NCBI GenBank assembly: GCA_009869945.1
Contig: WIXG01000160.1
Coordinates: forward strand, 106,473 to 170,472
DNA length: 64,000 nucleotides
Direction: 5' to 3'
From: Mesaphorura yosii
Taxonomy: Eukaryota > Arthropoda > Collembola > Poduromorpha > Tullbergiidae
Every line of letters starts with the position of its first letter. Position 1 is the stretch's first letter. The notes beneath the pieces are model-generated. The model was not told the origin of the DNA. It saw nothing but the letters and a program-made list of their open reading frames with translations, and did not search any database. Below are positions 1-12,200 of the stretch, piece after piece. A program made the position numbers and the translations under genes.

Positions 1-8
1 AAGCGTAC

Positions 9-1143
9 CTGTTGTTGTTGTTTACGGCGCATCTGCTCGAATCGGAGCTGCTGCTTGAGGAAGAGAGCGTTCTTGAGGTGGTCCTGAATCGAATTGAATT
101 GCTCCACAGATTTCTCGATGGATTTTATCGCTCTGTGGGGAACAAACATACAAAAGCGGGCATTTGAGTGGAAATCAACGAAATTGAATACAGATGAACA
201 ATTAACGCGAATGAAACGCGCCCGCATTGCCTACCTGCACTTTGGAAAGTTTCGGTTTATTATTACAGCGTGTAATTTCGTACGGAGAAAGGCAGGCACG
301 TGGCGAAGTTTGAACACGCAATCCGACAATAATAACGCCGAACCGCAATCGGCTCTTTTCCGTGCTCCGTTCCAAGAAACAGAAGGAAAGTTTGATTTTT
401 ATTATTCAGAACTATTTTTGCTTTCGAGCTGTCGGTTTATTTATTATTCATCGTGTCTTCATTCCACGTCCAACCATGACATCATACGATTAGGCTTAGG
501 CTACGTGCATTTCGCTCTTGTCATAACTGACTGCCCAGCCCCATCACTGAATTGAAACGATGACGAATGATCGCCACTGCTTACGTAACTGATTGCCTTG
601 CCTCGTGTTTGTTTTGTCTCACAAACTTGATAATCACCCAATTCGCCTGTTCGTCGAGTTTTACGCTTGTTTTCGCTTTTGCACTGAGTAGCAGTTGCCG
701 TTGTACACTTACCCAATGCTGTAGTCGATATCGTAACACGTTCCCTGCAGGGTCCGGTGCTGGCTCGCAAATCTGGATTCCTCTTCTATAATTAGGGGAA
801 CCTCCTTCCGCACATGCTCCTGCAGAGAAAAAGGAGATAATTGAGTAATTATGCGGTAATTAATTGAGAGTACTTGAATCGGGCTTGCCTGCAAACAGAA
901 GAGGGCCAGGGAGGGCTCATTCGCGATGATGTGCATGTTTTCTGACAGCCTCCCCACCGCTGTCAATTCAAATAAATGCACAGCAGCATAATAAATCAGT
1001 GGTATGAATGCTTGAACCGTGAATAGTCGATAGGAATGTGAGTTGATACCTTTTTTAAGTTTATTTGACAATTCCGAGGATGTGGAGAACCCGAGCACGG
1101 GTTCCTGCACCGACGACCGCCTGGAGTCGGACATCCTCCTCAT
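9..1143 (-). CDS. BORCS8: BLOC-1-related complex subunit 8 (BORCS8/MEF2BNB), four exons, 3' end at window edge
   Basis: BORC is the lysosome-membrane complex that recruits Arl8 and drives outward lysosome movement; subunit 8 is a small helical component. Exons: 1050-1143, 889-959, 713-819, 9-132. Phases match throughout (396 nt, 132 codons so far). Recognisable conserved stretches are NEPSLALFCLQ followed directly by EHVRKEVPL, then YDIDYSIGAIKSIEKSVEQF. The first ATG is at 1143 and a second, in a better context (MSDSRR), is at 1134; an acceptor-like tract lies just upstream, so a 5' UTR exon is likely. The intron between 889 and 819 starts GCAAGC, a GC-AG intron, and only this junction restores the conserved LQ-EH join. 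The last visible exon ends in a Gln run at CAG|GTACGC, so a short C-terminal exon may lie left of the window. The rest of the gene is ordinary. Confidence 0.85.
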
Positions 1144-1190
1144 AAACACTGTACACTCTGAAAACACAATTAAATCAAGCAAGAAACGGT

Positions 1191-2757
1191 CTAAATAATT
1201 AAATATGCGAGGGAGTAATTTTCTGCGAGAACTGCGAGATGAGGATTTGAACCGGAGGCCGGTTTCAAGGATACACGCAGAATCGATACTCCTGCAAGGA
1301 TAAATTGGTAAATTGCTTTCACCGTGATCGTGGAGTGGAAGTCTCTGTAAAGTCGCCGTATTTCATTAAATTCAGTAAAGGCGGACAAGAGCCTGAGTCG
1401 TGAAGGAGAATGAATAATAGATTAGACACTTAAGACACAACAAGCAAGGGCTTTAAAAGGATGAATAAAAAATGCTATTTGCCATGCACAGTGCACGAAG
1501 ACTTTCATTTTACGGCCGCATTTCATCATCGTCCAATATACATGCCTCAACGGCCATTCCTCATCCTCTCAAGTGCCGTCCTCGACTCGTGCTCAAAGGA
1601 TAAATTATTAATCTCGTCAATTGGCGAATTTCCTCCGCTTGGCTTCTTCCAGGAAAAATTAATGCGGCAATATCGTTCGGTCGGTCGTTGGCGTTCTCTT
1701 CCTGGAACCTCATCAACCGACAATTTTCCGGTCGGGTTCAGCGTACTGCCCGGCCTGATTACCGCTGTCCACAGTTTCATGGAAACTGATTACAGCAAGA
1801 TTGCAATTACGTCGTTAGAAAAGGTCAAAGAGCGCAAGCCTCGGCACAACGCGCGAGGGTCCTCACACTCAGTTTTCAATTGTCCTTTTTATCAATTTAT
1901 CTCTCTTGTTTTTATGTTCGCTTGGTGGCTCGTGAGCTGGTGCGTTATTTCCAATTACGAGTCTGCGATGCGGGTAAATAAATTATTATTTGCACACGGC
2001 CGCAGCGTGAACACGAGTCTCGTCGCGAGGCACGAGCAGCCCGAATGGGAATGAAAGTTGAAAGTTCAGGAACATGGGCACGGCATCGGGAGAAAAATGA
2101 AAGAATTTGAGTGCTTTGGAGAGAAAAGTTTCCGAGCTCCATTGACGTAATCACGTCAATCACAACTACACATAAAATCAACACTCGCCCTGTTATCGGC
2201 ACGCGCATCAAATTCCAATAAATTGCGAGAAATGAAAGGGGAATGCGAGATCCAATAAGCACTAAACACGTCCGCCTTGTCAACACGGCCACCATTACTT
2301 CGATCTCCGTACACAAAAGTCGCAATTGGAATGTGTCCGGTGGTCGTTACGCCAAACAAGCATGTGAATAATTCAGCAGTAAACGTTAAAAATACGATTG
2401 ACCGTGATGGCAACTGACTTGATTGGCGAATTTGGTCATTTCCTATTTTAAATGGTTGGTAATTGTAGCAGCGCCACAAAAGACCCGTCGAGAGGCTATT
2501 AATAGCCACAACTCCCGAATGTATGGACCGGACCCGATTTAGAACCACCAAGGCTATGTTTATCGCCGGCGTGACGGAAAGAGTGCAATAACTCGCGTTC
2601 GTTGCGTTTTACGTTCACCGAAACAGAAACTGAGACATGTAATTTACCGATTGACGAATGACGATGTGATTGAGTCGTGAGAGTCTTGTGACTTTCCCCT
2701 ATCCTGTGCTTCTGTGAAGAATTGTACTTGATGACCTTTCTCCTTGTGTCTTTGCAG
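1191..2757. other. Non-coding stretch between BORCS8 and prohormone-4 exons
   Basis: AT-rich sequence with scattered short ORFs that lack splice sites, family motifs or GC-ending codons. It probably holds the BORCS8 promoter and the large intron upstream of the prohormone-4 exon at 2758. I looked here for the missing 5' exons of prohormone-4 (signal peptide and the ITG/amidated peptide region) and found none. Confidence 0.5.
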
Positions 2758-3055
2758 AGTGTCCGTTGGCTGACGATGGAATGGAGCGTTTCGCGTGTCC
2801 CACCCCGGACTCCGTGGGTCGGTATCGTTGTGTCGACGATCATGTGCTCTGCGACGGCTTCATCGACTGTCCAAACGCCGAAGACGAGGACCGACAAGCC
2901 TGCATGTTCTACAAAACGGTAAATGCGTCACACATCAACTTTTGCCAACTCACTTGGTTACTATTTCACTTGCCTTGTCCCTCTTACAGACGAAGGCTCA
3001 CTTGGATGTGTTGGCGGACGCATTGCTGCGATGGGCGCGTGGCAAGAAGAAGTAA
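2758..3055 (+). CDS. Prohormone-4 / ITG-like neuropeptide precursor, last two exons (LDLa domain)
   Basis: Exons 2758-2918 and 2990-3055, joined in phase with a 71-bp GT-AG intron. The peptide starts at CPLADDGMERFACPTPD, continues through an LDL-receptor class A module (six Cys, acidic calcium cage DCPNAEDEDRQ), and ends FYKTTKAHLDVLADAL and a basic RWARGKKK tail before TAA. This arrangement, an LDLa module followed by a short amphipathic basic tail, is the conserved C-terminal half of the arthropod prohormone-4 (ITG-like) precursors, which are secreted by neuroendocrine cells. The first exon begins with two bases of a split codon, so upstream exons coding for the signal peptide and the bioactive peptides must exist; they are not visible between 1191 and 2757. 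Either a long intron contains BORCS8 on the opposite strand, or those exons are too short or divergent to recognise. The assignment is from memory of the family. Confidence 0.8.
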
Positions 3056-4757
3056 AGCTATGAGGCGAAATATCAAAAGTCAGCGATTAGGATCAGAAGA
3101 CGATGACTCGACTCCATTCATTGGATGCTGAGTGGGAGTCATGCGTCGATTCCATTCCAAATTATGATGATTAATTTAAGTCCACTCCAAACTGTGCTGA
3201 CCTCACTCTGCACTTGCACGCTCCTCCGTTGACTCCGTTCACTGCACCTACACACCAATTAATGTAAACGCACCAGTAATTGTTAAGTTACATAATTGCC
3301 ACGCGTATCGTTAATGGAAGACAATCAGTATTGAGTTTAAAAGTGTGAGCGTGTCTGATAATCGTGTTTATATTGCAACATTAAAATGTCAGACTGATTT
3401 TCCAGATTCGCGACTTGATTACCCAATTGAGTGCATGTTGATGGTGCTAAAAGCGACCCAATCGAACCCTCCGTGTCCTAACCCGTCTTGTCTAGGTCTT
3501 GGATGTGTGGACAATACAATTAGGCGCTAGATAGTATTAGCGGGTAGGGTTTCGGTATCTGATGTTGGCTGGTGGCTGATGCAGAGACGCAGTTCAGTGA
3601 CTGGAGGCTATTTTTGGAGTTTGATAGTTATAAGTCATAATTTGATAGGCGATAAGCAATTTTCACTAATTCTCCCGTTTCAATTAACGTGAGGCAAAGT
3701 ATGAGATTAAGTGTGGCTGTGGGTGTTTATAACTAATAGAGCTAGAATTAAGATTTAGCGTCTAGGATCATTGTCATTGGAAGGTAATCTATGTGATACT
3801 CCAAACACAACACTTACCACCCAACCAGACACTTACTGTAAGAGTTAAGGTGAGGTTAAGGGTTGCACACTGCTGCACTGGCACTGATTGATGATTTCCA
3901 TTTGTTAAGTTAACTGCAAGCACTTAGGCCTAAATGTTGCGAGAATGGAGCAAGGATTTATACAAAGAGAGATAACTGATAATTAACTAAACTAAGCTAA
4001 TCGAGATCGAGATACTCGTCAGTCAAAATGTGGTTGTTATTTTAATGGTAATGAATAAATGCAACTAAGCAATCCTCTGAACAAACTACAGACATATCAA
4101 CACAAGTAAACACTATCACTAATCTTATCTACGAGTACATGTGAGCGTGGATTAGTTAAAATAGCATGTGCATACAAAATGTGGATTACTTTGGTTGAGA
4201 AACATGATAAGACTTACCATCTTGAGGAATCTTAATTACAAGTATCGTAATGAACTTATCTCTTATCAAATCCACTAATTACGGTTACTGGTCACTGGTT
4301 GTTGTTGTACTCAAGCACCTTTTCGGTTTCTTCTCAGATCTGACGCGGAGTGAATGCCAAAGCTCGTAATTTTCTGATTATTTCAATTGTTGTAGTTAAT
4401 TAATGGAGTTAGCGTGTCATTCCACACTACGTTAGTCTAGTTGTACTAATTAATTAGTCGTCTGTTCAGTGTTAGACAGTTAAGCAGGATAGTAGCGTAT
4501 TCAAAGCGTCTTTTCAATTGACATCTCATCTCGCCCCTTTCGTTCAGATCAGCCGTCTTTTCGTTCACTGATTCAGTTTGCAAATGCATTTTATGGAGAT
4601 AAGCTGCAAACATGTGAAATCAATTTATAATAATACTCTTTTGCGTCAATTTTTTATTTCTCGTTTTGTCAATTGATCAAGATTGAATAAAAATATATAT
4701 TATATCCCTGTTGTTAAAAAACTATGGTCTCTCTTAATTACTCACAATTAGTTAATG
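3056..4757 (+). other. Long AT-rich 3' UTR/intergenic stretch after prohormone-4
   Basis: No ORF worth calling. The sequence is uniformly AT-rich, unlike the coding exons. A canonical AATAAA at 4686-4691 (another copy at about 4050) could end a roughly 1.6-kb 3' UTR of prohormone-4, converging on the stop codon of the zinc-finger gene at 4758. Confidence 0.45.
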
Positions 4758-6032
4758 TCACGAGCTCTGAGTCTTTGTTGACTTCTGGTGGACAACTTGG
4801 AAATGGCGAATCGTGTCGCACCTCCGCGTAAACAGCTTGTGGCAGGTCTCACAGCTGAACAGTGTCCGGTTGGAGTCGTGTGTCCTTTCATGCCGCTGCA
4901 GGTTGTCCTTCCGGGCGAATGCCTTGTCGCAGTAGTGACATGCAAAGGCCCGCAACCCGCCAGCGGTGGGCGCGTTGTGAACACAGTCAAAGTGGCGGAT
5001 CACGTCGAAACTTCGTTTGAACTCTCGTCCACACTTTCGGCATTGGAACTGTCTGGGCCCAACATCGACAACCATCGCCGCGGGATCCAGCACAAAGTCT
5101 TGGTCACCGGAGTTGTATTGGCTTTGCATGTTTTGTAGGCACTTGCTTGACTTGCTGCCTTTCGTCGAGCCTGACGACATCGAATTTGTAGTGCAGCTCG
5201 TCGTTCTAGCGCTCAAATGTACCGTCGAGTAATGACTGTAGAGTAGGGAACGAGATCCAAAGAGAAGATTGCAGCGCTCGCACTTATTCACTTGGATCTG
5301 CCGCTTGGATTTGGAGGCAGAGTTCAGGTAAATGACAACGTGCTCCCCTTCTCCACCGCCTCGGCCTTCACTGGGCACAGAGTCGTCGTCGTCGTCTCCG
5401 CCCACGTCCTCGTCAGTCACCGTTTCATCTTCCTCGTCGTTCCCGGGTTCGTCCAGGTGCTCTTCGATAATTGTCAGTTCGTCGTCTTCTTCCAAGCCTT
5501 GACCAGCTCCTTTTTCGATCTTTTGAATCATGACGTCGATTATTTGAGCTTCCTCCTCGCAATCATTTTCAGAACCGACAGTTTTGTTTGTCGTGTCGCT
5601 CGCTTGCGCTGGATCGACCACTGTTTCCGCCAATTTGATGAGTTCCTGTCCCTGGACTCGGACCATTCCATAATTATCAATGGTAATTTTGTCTTCGACT
5701 GGCGTAGTCGTCGGCCCAGGTTTGCCACTTTGGGATTTCTCCACTTGCTGCCGCATTTCCGTTTCAATTTTGCTCATTTCGTCGTACTCGTGTTGCGTCA
5801 AATCGTGAAGCAGACTTTGGGTCGCGTTGTCGGGGCTGCCTGTTCTTGGGTGGGACTCCTCCGACGTTGACTGCGAAGGGTCGCCCATTTCATGTTGGAC
5901 TACGATATAAGGAGCCAGGCGAGGGCTTACAAGGCTTGATGCGGATGCTGGAGTACTGCTGCTGGCAATCGTGGTGCTGATGTGTAGGGCGAATTTATCT
6001 GCGTCTTCTTTGTGAACCTGCGTGTCAGCCAT
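4758..6032 (-). CDS. C2H2 zinc-finger protein, four fingers, acidic N-terminal half
   Basis: Single coding exon of 424 codons; ATG at 6032, 9 bp after an acceptor (exon begins 6041). A 5' UTR exon ends at 6121 with a GTAAGT donor. The N-terminal 240 residues are low complexity and acidic (a run of Glu/Asp with five consecutive Asp), typical of a transcription activation region. Four C2H2 fingers follow: CERCNLLFGSRSLLYSH (about residue 250), CRKCGREFKRSFDVIRH, CHYCDKAFARKDNLQRH, and CETCHKLFTRRCDTIRH (ending about residue 415). Fingers 2-4 are regularly spaced, finger 1 is separated by about 55 residues. It is presumably a nuclear DNA-binding regulator; no orthologue recognised. It is divergent from the ZAD gene at 6668, so the two may share a promoter. 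Confidence 0.85.
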   Translation of the reverse strand: MADTQVHKEDADKFALHISTTIASSSTPASASSLVSPRLAPYIVVQHEMGDPSQSTSEESHPRTGSPDNATQSLLHDLTQHEYDEMSKIETEMRQQVEKSQSGKPGPTTTPVEDKITIDNYGMVRVQGQELIKLAETVVDPAQASDTTNKTVGSENDCEEEAQIIDVMIQKIEKGAGQGLEEDDELTIIEEHLDEPGNDEEDETVTDEDVGGDDDDDSVPSEGRGGGEGEHVVIYLNSASKSKRQIQVNKCERCNLLFGSRSLLYSHYSTVHLSARTTSCTTNSMSSGSTKGSKSSKCLQNMQSQYNSGDQDFVLDPAAMVVDVGPRQFQCRKCGREFKRSFDVIRHFDCVHNAPTAGGLRAFACHYCDKAFARKDNLQRHERTHDSNRTLFSCETCHKLFTRRCDTIRHFQVVHQKSTKTQSS

Positions 6033-6180
6033 CCTGGAGACCTGTCAAATGTAACGATCCATTCTGCGTCATTTATTTGATAGAACTTCACTAATCGTGC
6101 TCTTGCATATCTAAACTTACCTTTCCAGCGTGTGACGGTGGAGGAGGAACATTCAAGACACTTCACTGCCAAATCAGTTT

Positions 6181-6667
6181 AACCAATAATCAATCAAATA
6201 ACCAGCCTCTTTCCGTTCGCTCTATTCTGGGAATTTGACCCTTTACTAGGTTAACTAAGAGGAAATTTTATTTCGTTCCTTATTCCTTTTTCTGTGAAAT
6301 ATTTTATTGGAATTCAAGTTGAGAATATTGTGCCAAGCAAGCGACAAGGATTTCGTGTGCTGAGAATGCAATGCATTTTGTACAGATGACTACGTGTGTA
6401 CTCCCTACGCACAGGCGTCGTCATCTCAAGCACAGAGAACGCCATATATCAGGCAACAACATTCAAATTCCATCCTAATCAACTTCGTTGTGATTAAATT
6501 GGTTTAATTTATCTGCTGCCTCCTTATCCAGAAGAAATCGCTGAGCTTGGTTGTGGACAAACCGGAGCTCTTCACGCCAAGTAAAATATTCGAATAATTG
6601 CAGCCAACAGCACCACAGCTGATTTGAGCACAACGTCCTCAATGCCGATTTGATTACAGATCTCGTC
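6181..6667. other. Divergent promoter region between two zinc-finger genes
   Basis: About 490 bp, AT-rich, separating the 5' UTR exon of the minus-strand C2H2 gene from the ATG of the ZAD gene. An acceptor-like TTGATTACAG ends at about 6659, just before the ATG at 6668, suggesting a 5' UTR intron in the ZAD gene. No TATA box or other element stands out. Confidence 0.4.
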
Positions 6668-9120
6668 ATGAAGCCCTGGTGTGCAAATTGTCGGATCGAA
6701 CTCCCGTCGGACAGCTCGACGAACGCCACCGAACGGCTCACCGAGTTCATGTCGTACCACGAAGGCTACGAAGTCAAGGTCACCGTCACCGAAGCCATTC
6801 TCACTGTGTTTGAAGGCGGAATCAAAGCAAATCATGTACGACAATTCAATGGACTCCCTTTTTGATATGGCAGGTATATAAGTTGTGTGACTTTTTGCAG
6901 GCCAAGATTCCGGTCTCCCGATCCATCGAATTGTGTTCGCAATGCACGGCGGTGCTCGCCGAACTGTACCGTTTCTACGTCGAGTTCATGAAGCTGTCCC
7001 GGCAAGCGTCCTACATGCAGGAACTCCTCCACTCATCAATCCTGTGGGAGTTTGGCGACGACGAGCTTGGGGAAAGAGACTCGAAGAGATATGTTCTCCA
7101 CAGAAAAGACGCAAGCGGAGCTGGTGACAATACTCAGCCGGCTACCATCGACCCTGAACTTGTTCCTAAAGTGCAGATCCACGCCGACGAGAGCGAGCAA
7201 AACGAGCCTCCGTCGACCCCAGCTGACGAGACAGAGGTCGAAGAGGTTATCTCAGAAGCAACACATCAGAAGAAGAGCAAGAAGGCTCAGCCAAAATGTC
7301 CTTGTCCCATTTGTGGGAAGGAATTCTCGCGCAAATCGGACACACTGCGGCACATCCGAACAATGCACGAGAAACCCGAAGGAAAGGATGGTGGCGCTGA
7401 CTCCAGCCCAGAAGCGGAGGAGGAGATGGAGCTCGACGACGAAGACCGCTTCCTGCGTGATGCCAAGAAGTACGCCGCCGAGGCGGAAGAAGGGAACAAA
7501 TCAACAGTGTTCAAGTGCGAGCAGTGTGAGAAGACGTACCGGAGGAAAGACTACCTAAAAGCCCACGAGAAGTCGCATATGTCCGCCGAGGAGAGGAAGA
7601 AGGAGCTCGCACAGCGAAAGGCAATCGAGCGACTGCACTCTCGCTCCAAGGCGCGTAAACCCCGCAAGCCGATACCGAAAAAGCAGGCCAACAGCCGCCG
7701 GAAGTACGCGTACAAATGCACAGAGTGCGAGCAGTGCTTTCCAACCCGAGAGACGATGAAGTATCACCGTCGTAAGGTCCACCCGAGGTGCTCGTACCCG
7801 TGCTCGGGCTGCGACCGGATCTTCCACTCTGAGAATGATCTCAAGATTCACGAGAACGTCAAGCACGGCATCGGTGAAAAGCTGGCCGACCGCATGTGCC
7901 CCGTACCGGGCTGTGGCAAGTACTTTGCCCTGCCAAATATCATGCGACGTCATGTCCAGTCGGTGCACTGCGAGGAGAAGGACCGAATTTTCGAATGCCC
8001 CTTCTGCCCGTTGAAGTTTCCCATCAAGAACCGACTGGACACGCATCTGAAGAACAGGCACAATTCGGACAACTCCATGCAGAGCCTCCGCTGCGAGCAG
8101 TGCGACCGCGTATACGAGACCAAGTCCGGCCTGGCCTCACACATGGAGACGGTGCACACCAATCAGAAGATTTACACGTGCGACATCTGCGGACGGACGA
8201 GCATCCGACCAGAGTGGCTCAAGAAACATCTCGAACTGCACGATAGCAACCGAGAGAAGAAGTTTGGCTGCCCCACTTGCGAAATGAAGTTTTACCGAAT
8301 GGCGAGTCTCAAGAAGCACATGAAGAACCACTCTGGCGCCAAGAACTACCTCTGCTCGGAGTGCGGCGACAAGTTTAGGCAGACGTCCAGTCTTCGCAGG
8401 CACATCGAGGCCAAGCACACGATGAAGAACGGCCCGTTCAACTGTGACCAGTGCGGCAAGTCCTTCAAGATCAAGGAGTACCTCCAGCAGCACCTGCGCG
8501 CCAAATCTCATGGTGGAAGAGGCCATGGTCTGTACACACCTGCGGGAAAGCGGAGGCTGGAGCGTGAGAGGCAGCAGCAGCTGATGCAGGAGACGCAGGA
8601 GGGCGCGAGAGTGTCTACTGAGGAGGCTTCATCTTTCATAGGCGATGGCATCGGCGCAAGTCTGATTGAAATCAAGGGCGATGAGACGCTCTTGACTTTA
8701 CCCGGGCCCACTCCTCAACAGAGGCAACCGCCTCCGCTCCAGCCATCTCAGCAGCAGCAACACTTGATCATTTCGGATGGGGCGAGGCTTGTCCTGATCG
8801 ACGGCCAACACCATCTCATTCAGCCAGCTTCTGCGGGTCTGACGGGGGATTCGCATCATGCGCAGGTGATCGAACTCGTCATCACCAACGCTGACCCCGG
8901 CCAGAGCCCGCAATCTTCCGCACCCGCGATCAGCGGTTCGAACGCGCCGTTGACTGCCACGTCTAGCTCGCAAATTCAGTTCCTGACGACGGTGAACCCC
9001 ACTTGGTTCCAGCACCACTCCATCGCCCAAATCCCACAACATGTGGCGGCCGCTGCAGCCGCGTCAACGTCTGCAACAACAAACTCCGCCACGGCCACTT
9101 CGAGTAGCCAGTTTTTTTAG
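6668..9120 (+). CDS. ZAD-type C2H2 zinc-finger transcription factor, 11 fingers
   Basis: Exons 6668-6835 and 6901-9120 (65-bp intron, phase 0), 795 residues. The N-terminal exon has the first Cys pair of a zinc-finger-associated domain (WCANCR, Cys5/Cys8) and the second exon the second pair (ELCSQC, about Cys68/Cys71), followed by a dimerising helix. ZAD proteins are an arthropod-expanded class of DNA-binding regulators and insulator factors. Eleven C2H2 fingers follow from about residue 195 to 610, including CPICGKEFSRKSDTLRH, CEQCEKTYRRKDYLKAH and CDQCGKSFKIKEYLQQH; one finger (CDICGRTSIRPEWLKKH) lacks the usual Phe. The C-terminal 185 residues are Gln/Ala/Ser/Thr-rich. AATAAA lies at 9233, only 27 bp before the stop codon of IFT139 on the opposite strand, so the 3' UTRs probably overlap. 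Specific orthologue not recognised. Confidence 0.9.
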
Positions 9121-9259
9121 ACCGTCAAGCCGTTACAGCTACGAGTGTTTGTCGTACTTTTGCTCTTATTCGCGTGTTTTTTGACAGTGAGTCTCGCCTG
9201 CCTCGCATATGTTCGTATCTCAGACCCTTCGTAATAAATTGTATTTTATCTATCGTGAC

Positions 9260-12200
9260 CTAAACCCGAAGGCAGGCGCGTGCCTTGTCGAGGATTTCCT
9301 TCTTGATTTTTGGGAATGTAGGGTGTTTCTTCATGACGACGTGGCAGACGTCGATGGCGTCGCAGTACCGCTTTGCCTTGAGGTAGTTGAAGGCGAGTTT
9401 GTAGCCGAGCTGTGGGTTGTTGCAGGAGCCGAGTTTCCAGGCGGCTTCGTAGTTGACTGCTGCGTCCGCGTAGGCCTGCTCCTTCTCCATGATGAAGCCG
9501 AGGTACTCGTTCGCCTTGGCGCAGCTCTTGTTGTACTGCAGCGCCTTTTTGATGAGTTCCGTGGCGAGGTCGAACTTGGAGCCCTGAATGTGGATGTCCG
9601 CCAGGAGGAGCCAACACCGCTCCAGATACTCCGCCTCCTCGATCGTCCACATCGCCTTCGTGATCCGCTTCAGCTGATTGCGCGCACGAGGCGTCTGCTT
9701 GAGGAGCATGTTGCCAGTCGCCAAAGCGTAGATGAGCATCACCGAGTCACGGCCCTCCTCCGTTGTCACGAGCCCGTTCAGCTCCTGCACCGCTTTCTCC
9801 ATCTTGCCCTTGTTCCGACTCGCCAGCAGAATGAAGCAGTCCAGAATCTGACGACGGAACTTGTCCTCGGAACTCCGGATCTGGATCTCCTTGATCAGCG
9901 TTTCCGCCGTGGCAATGGCCAGCTCCTTCACGTCCCCTGACGCTCCAACCCCAGCTCCGTTGGACAGGCTCAGCAGCTCGCCTCCTCCGCCCCCGCTCGA
10001 CTCCATCGCATCGCCGCCAAGCACTCCGCCGGTGGGGTTCACGTAAATCTCAATCATGAGAAACACGGCCTTCTGTCCAAATGCGGGATCCTGACGGGCT
10101 TTGTTCAGCTTCGTCAGCGCAGTGTTGAAGTTTCCGTTGTACCTGAGCCATAAAGCCATAATTCACAATCAATGTCAGTCAAGTCAAATAAATTTTATCC
10201 CAATTAGCGAGAGTATTTTGACACTTGCCACTCATAGAGGCCTTGACAGTAGCCCAGACCGGGTTCGTTCGGGTCCGAGAGGTCAGCGGCCTTCTTCAGG
10301 TAAGCCTCCGCGTCCTTTGCTGCTCCACAGCGACGCACACACTCAACGTACCACATCAGACACCGCCAGTGACACGGATTCGCGTCTGAAGCATAAGCAT
10401 CACCCATTTCATTAGCAACGCAGAGTCGCATATTTTCCTCATTGCCAATTAAGCCCAAATACCGTACCCAAATACTGCTGAAAGTAGACGGACGCCCCAG
10501 AAAAATCAAACTTCCTGTATAACAATTCACCCATCATGAACAGCGCCTCGGATGTGTCGGGCTTTACCCGAATCAGCTGCTGACACGTTTGCTGGCACAA
10601 CACCGAGTCGCCGCTCTGAAAAGTGCAAATGAATGAAAATATTAAATCTTCCTTGTATAAACTTCTTATTAGCTTCTTTTGTGATTGCTTTTCCCTTGCC
10701 TTCATGTACAGCTTACACAGCGCCGTGAGGAGCTCGGGGTCGCTTGGACACAGCTCGAGCCCCTCCTTCACGCTGCGGATAGCGACCTCCAGCTCGCTGA
10801 CCTTCTCCACGATGTCGCCCATCAGGAGACAGAGGCGCTTGAACTGCGTCTTGTGTGGACCCACTGACGACGGCGCTTCCAGAAGCGCCCGCTTCAGCAC
10901 GCGGCTCTGTGCGTCCTTCGCCTTGAAGAGACTCTGGCACGCTTTGGCGGTGGCTCCGCTGCCCTGTTGGACCCTGACGAGGACGAGCAGGAGACTGACT
11001 TCCATTGCGAGGGAGTTCATTCCGAGCAGGTGAGCGTCCTTCAGCTCGGCGAGGGCGTCCTGCACCGTTCGCTCGCCAGCCTCGAAGTGCTTCAGTTTGC
11101 ACTGCAGGGCTGAAAGGTCGAGGCGGAGGGCAAAGTTGTCCGGCGACTTGATGGCGTCCTCGTAGTAGTTGAGCGCCTTCCTGAACTGGTGCGTCACGAC
11201 GAACGCGTGGCCCATTTTGGAGGCGAGGGCGGGGTTTTTGCCGCTCTTCGTCACGGCGACCTCGTACACTTCGATCGCCTTCTCCGGCTCCTGAATGGCC
11301 ATGTACGCGTCTCCCAGCATGACCAGGTTCGCCACGCTCGGGTTGTGCTCGACGATCTCCACGAAGCAGGCCGTGTACGCGCTCTGATCTTGCTTGTAGG
11401 TCAGGAACACGTTGGCCAGCAGCACCCGTGATTCCACAAAGTGCGTCTGGTCTGGCTTCACTCCTTTCAGGATCTCGATCGCTCCCACAATGTCGCCCTT
11501 CTCCACGAGCTCCTCCGCCTGCGACAGTCCGATGCGGCCCTCCATCTGCGTCCCTTTGAACTCAAGAATCGACTCCTCCAGCAGACTGTTGGCGGTCTCG
11601 GCGTGCCCTAGCTCACGATGCACTTTGATGAGGTCCATGTACACCATGAACTTGTAGGCCAGCCCAAACTCCAGCAACATCCCGTTCTCGTCGTCAGCCT
11701 CCTCCGTAACCCTGCCTTGAAGCCGTTTGTTCTTAATCAGGTTCAGTGCTCCCTCCAGCGTCCTCAGAGCCTTTTCTGGCTCACCGCCGCTCTTCTCGGC
11801 CTGAGCCAGGAGGAAGTGGTACTTTGGGTGGTCCCGAATGCTGAAGTTGGTGCTGAGTCCGTTGTTTAGCGCCTGTGACATGCTGTCGGTGTTTCCCTGG
11901 GCCAAGTAAATCTGCGCGAGGAGAAGGTGTGTTTCGACCAGCGACGAGTCGATCTTTCCCAGCTCGTTTAGCACGGTGACAGCCGGGGTCAGCTCGCCAC
12001 TGAGGTACTTGACGTAGGCCGAAATGAAGAGGGCGTCCCGATGACAAGGAAATACTTTCAGGACGGCTTCCAGTATGAGCGCCGCCTGCCGCACACTCGC
12101 CGGCGCCTGCACGCCGGCCTCCGTGGGCTCGTGGGGCGCGAAGGCGAGGTACTCCTTCACGATGCGCACAACCAAATCCGGGTTGATGGCCTTGAGGTAA

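Noticed and set aside
1461-2054. 197-codon plus-strand ORF considered as a 5' exon of prohormone-4
   Set aside because: No signal peptide at its start, no dibasic-flanked peptides, no splice donor in the right phase, and non-coding-like codon use.
5292-5870. 192-codon plus-strand ORF
   Set aside because: Antisense of the acidic region of the C2H2 gene; its Val/Phe/Leu richness mirrors Asp/Glu codons.
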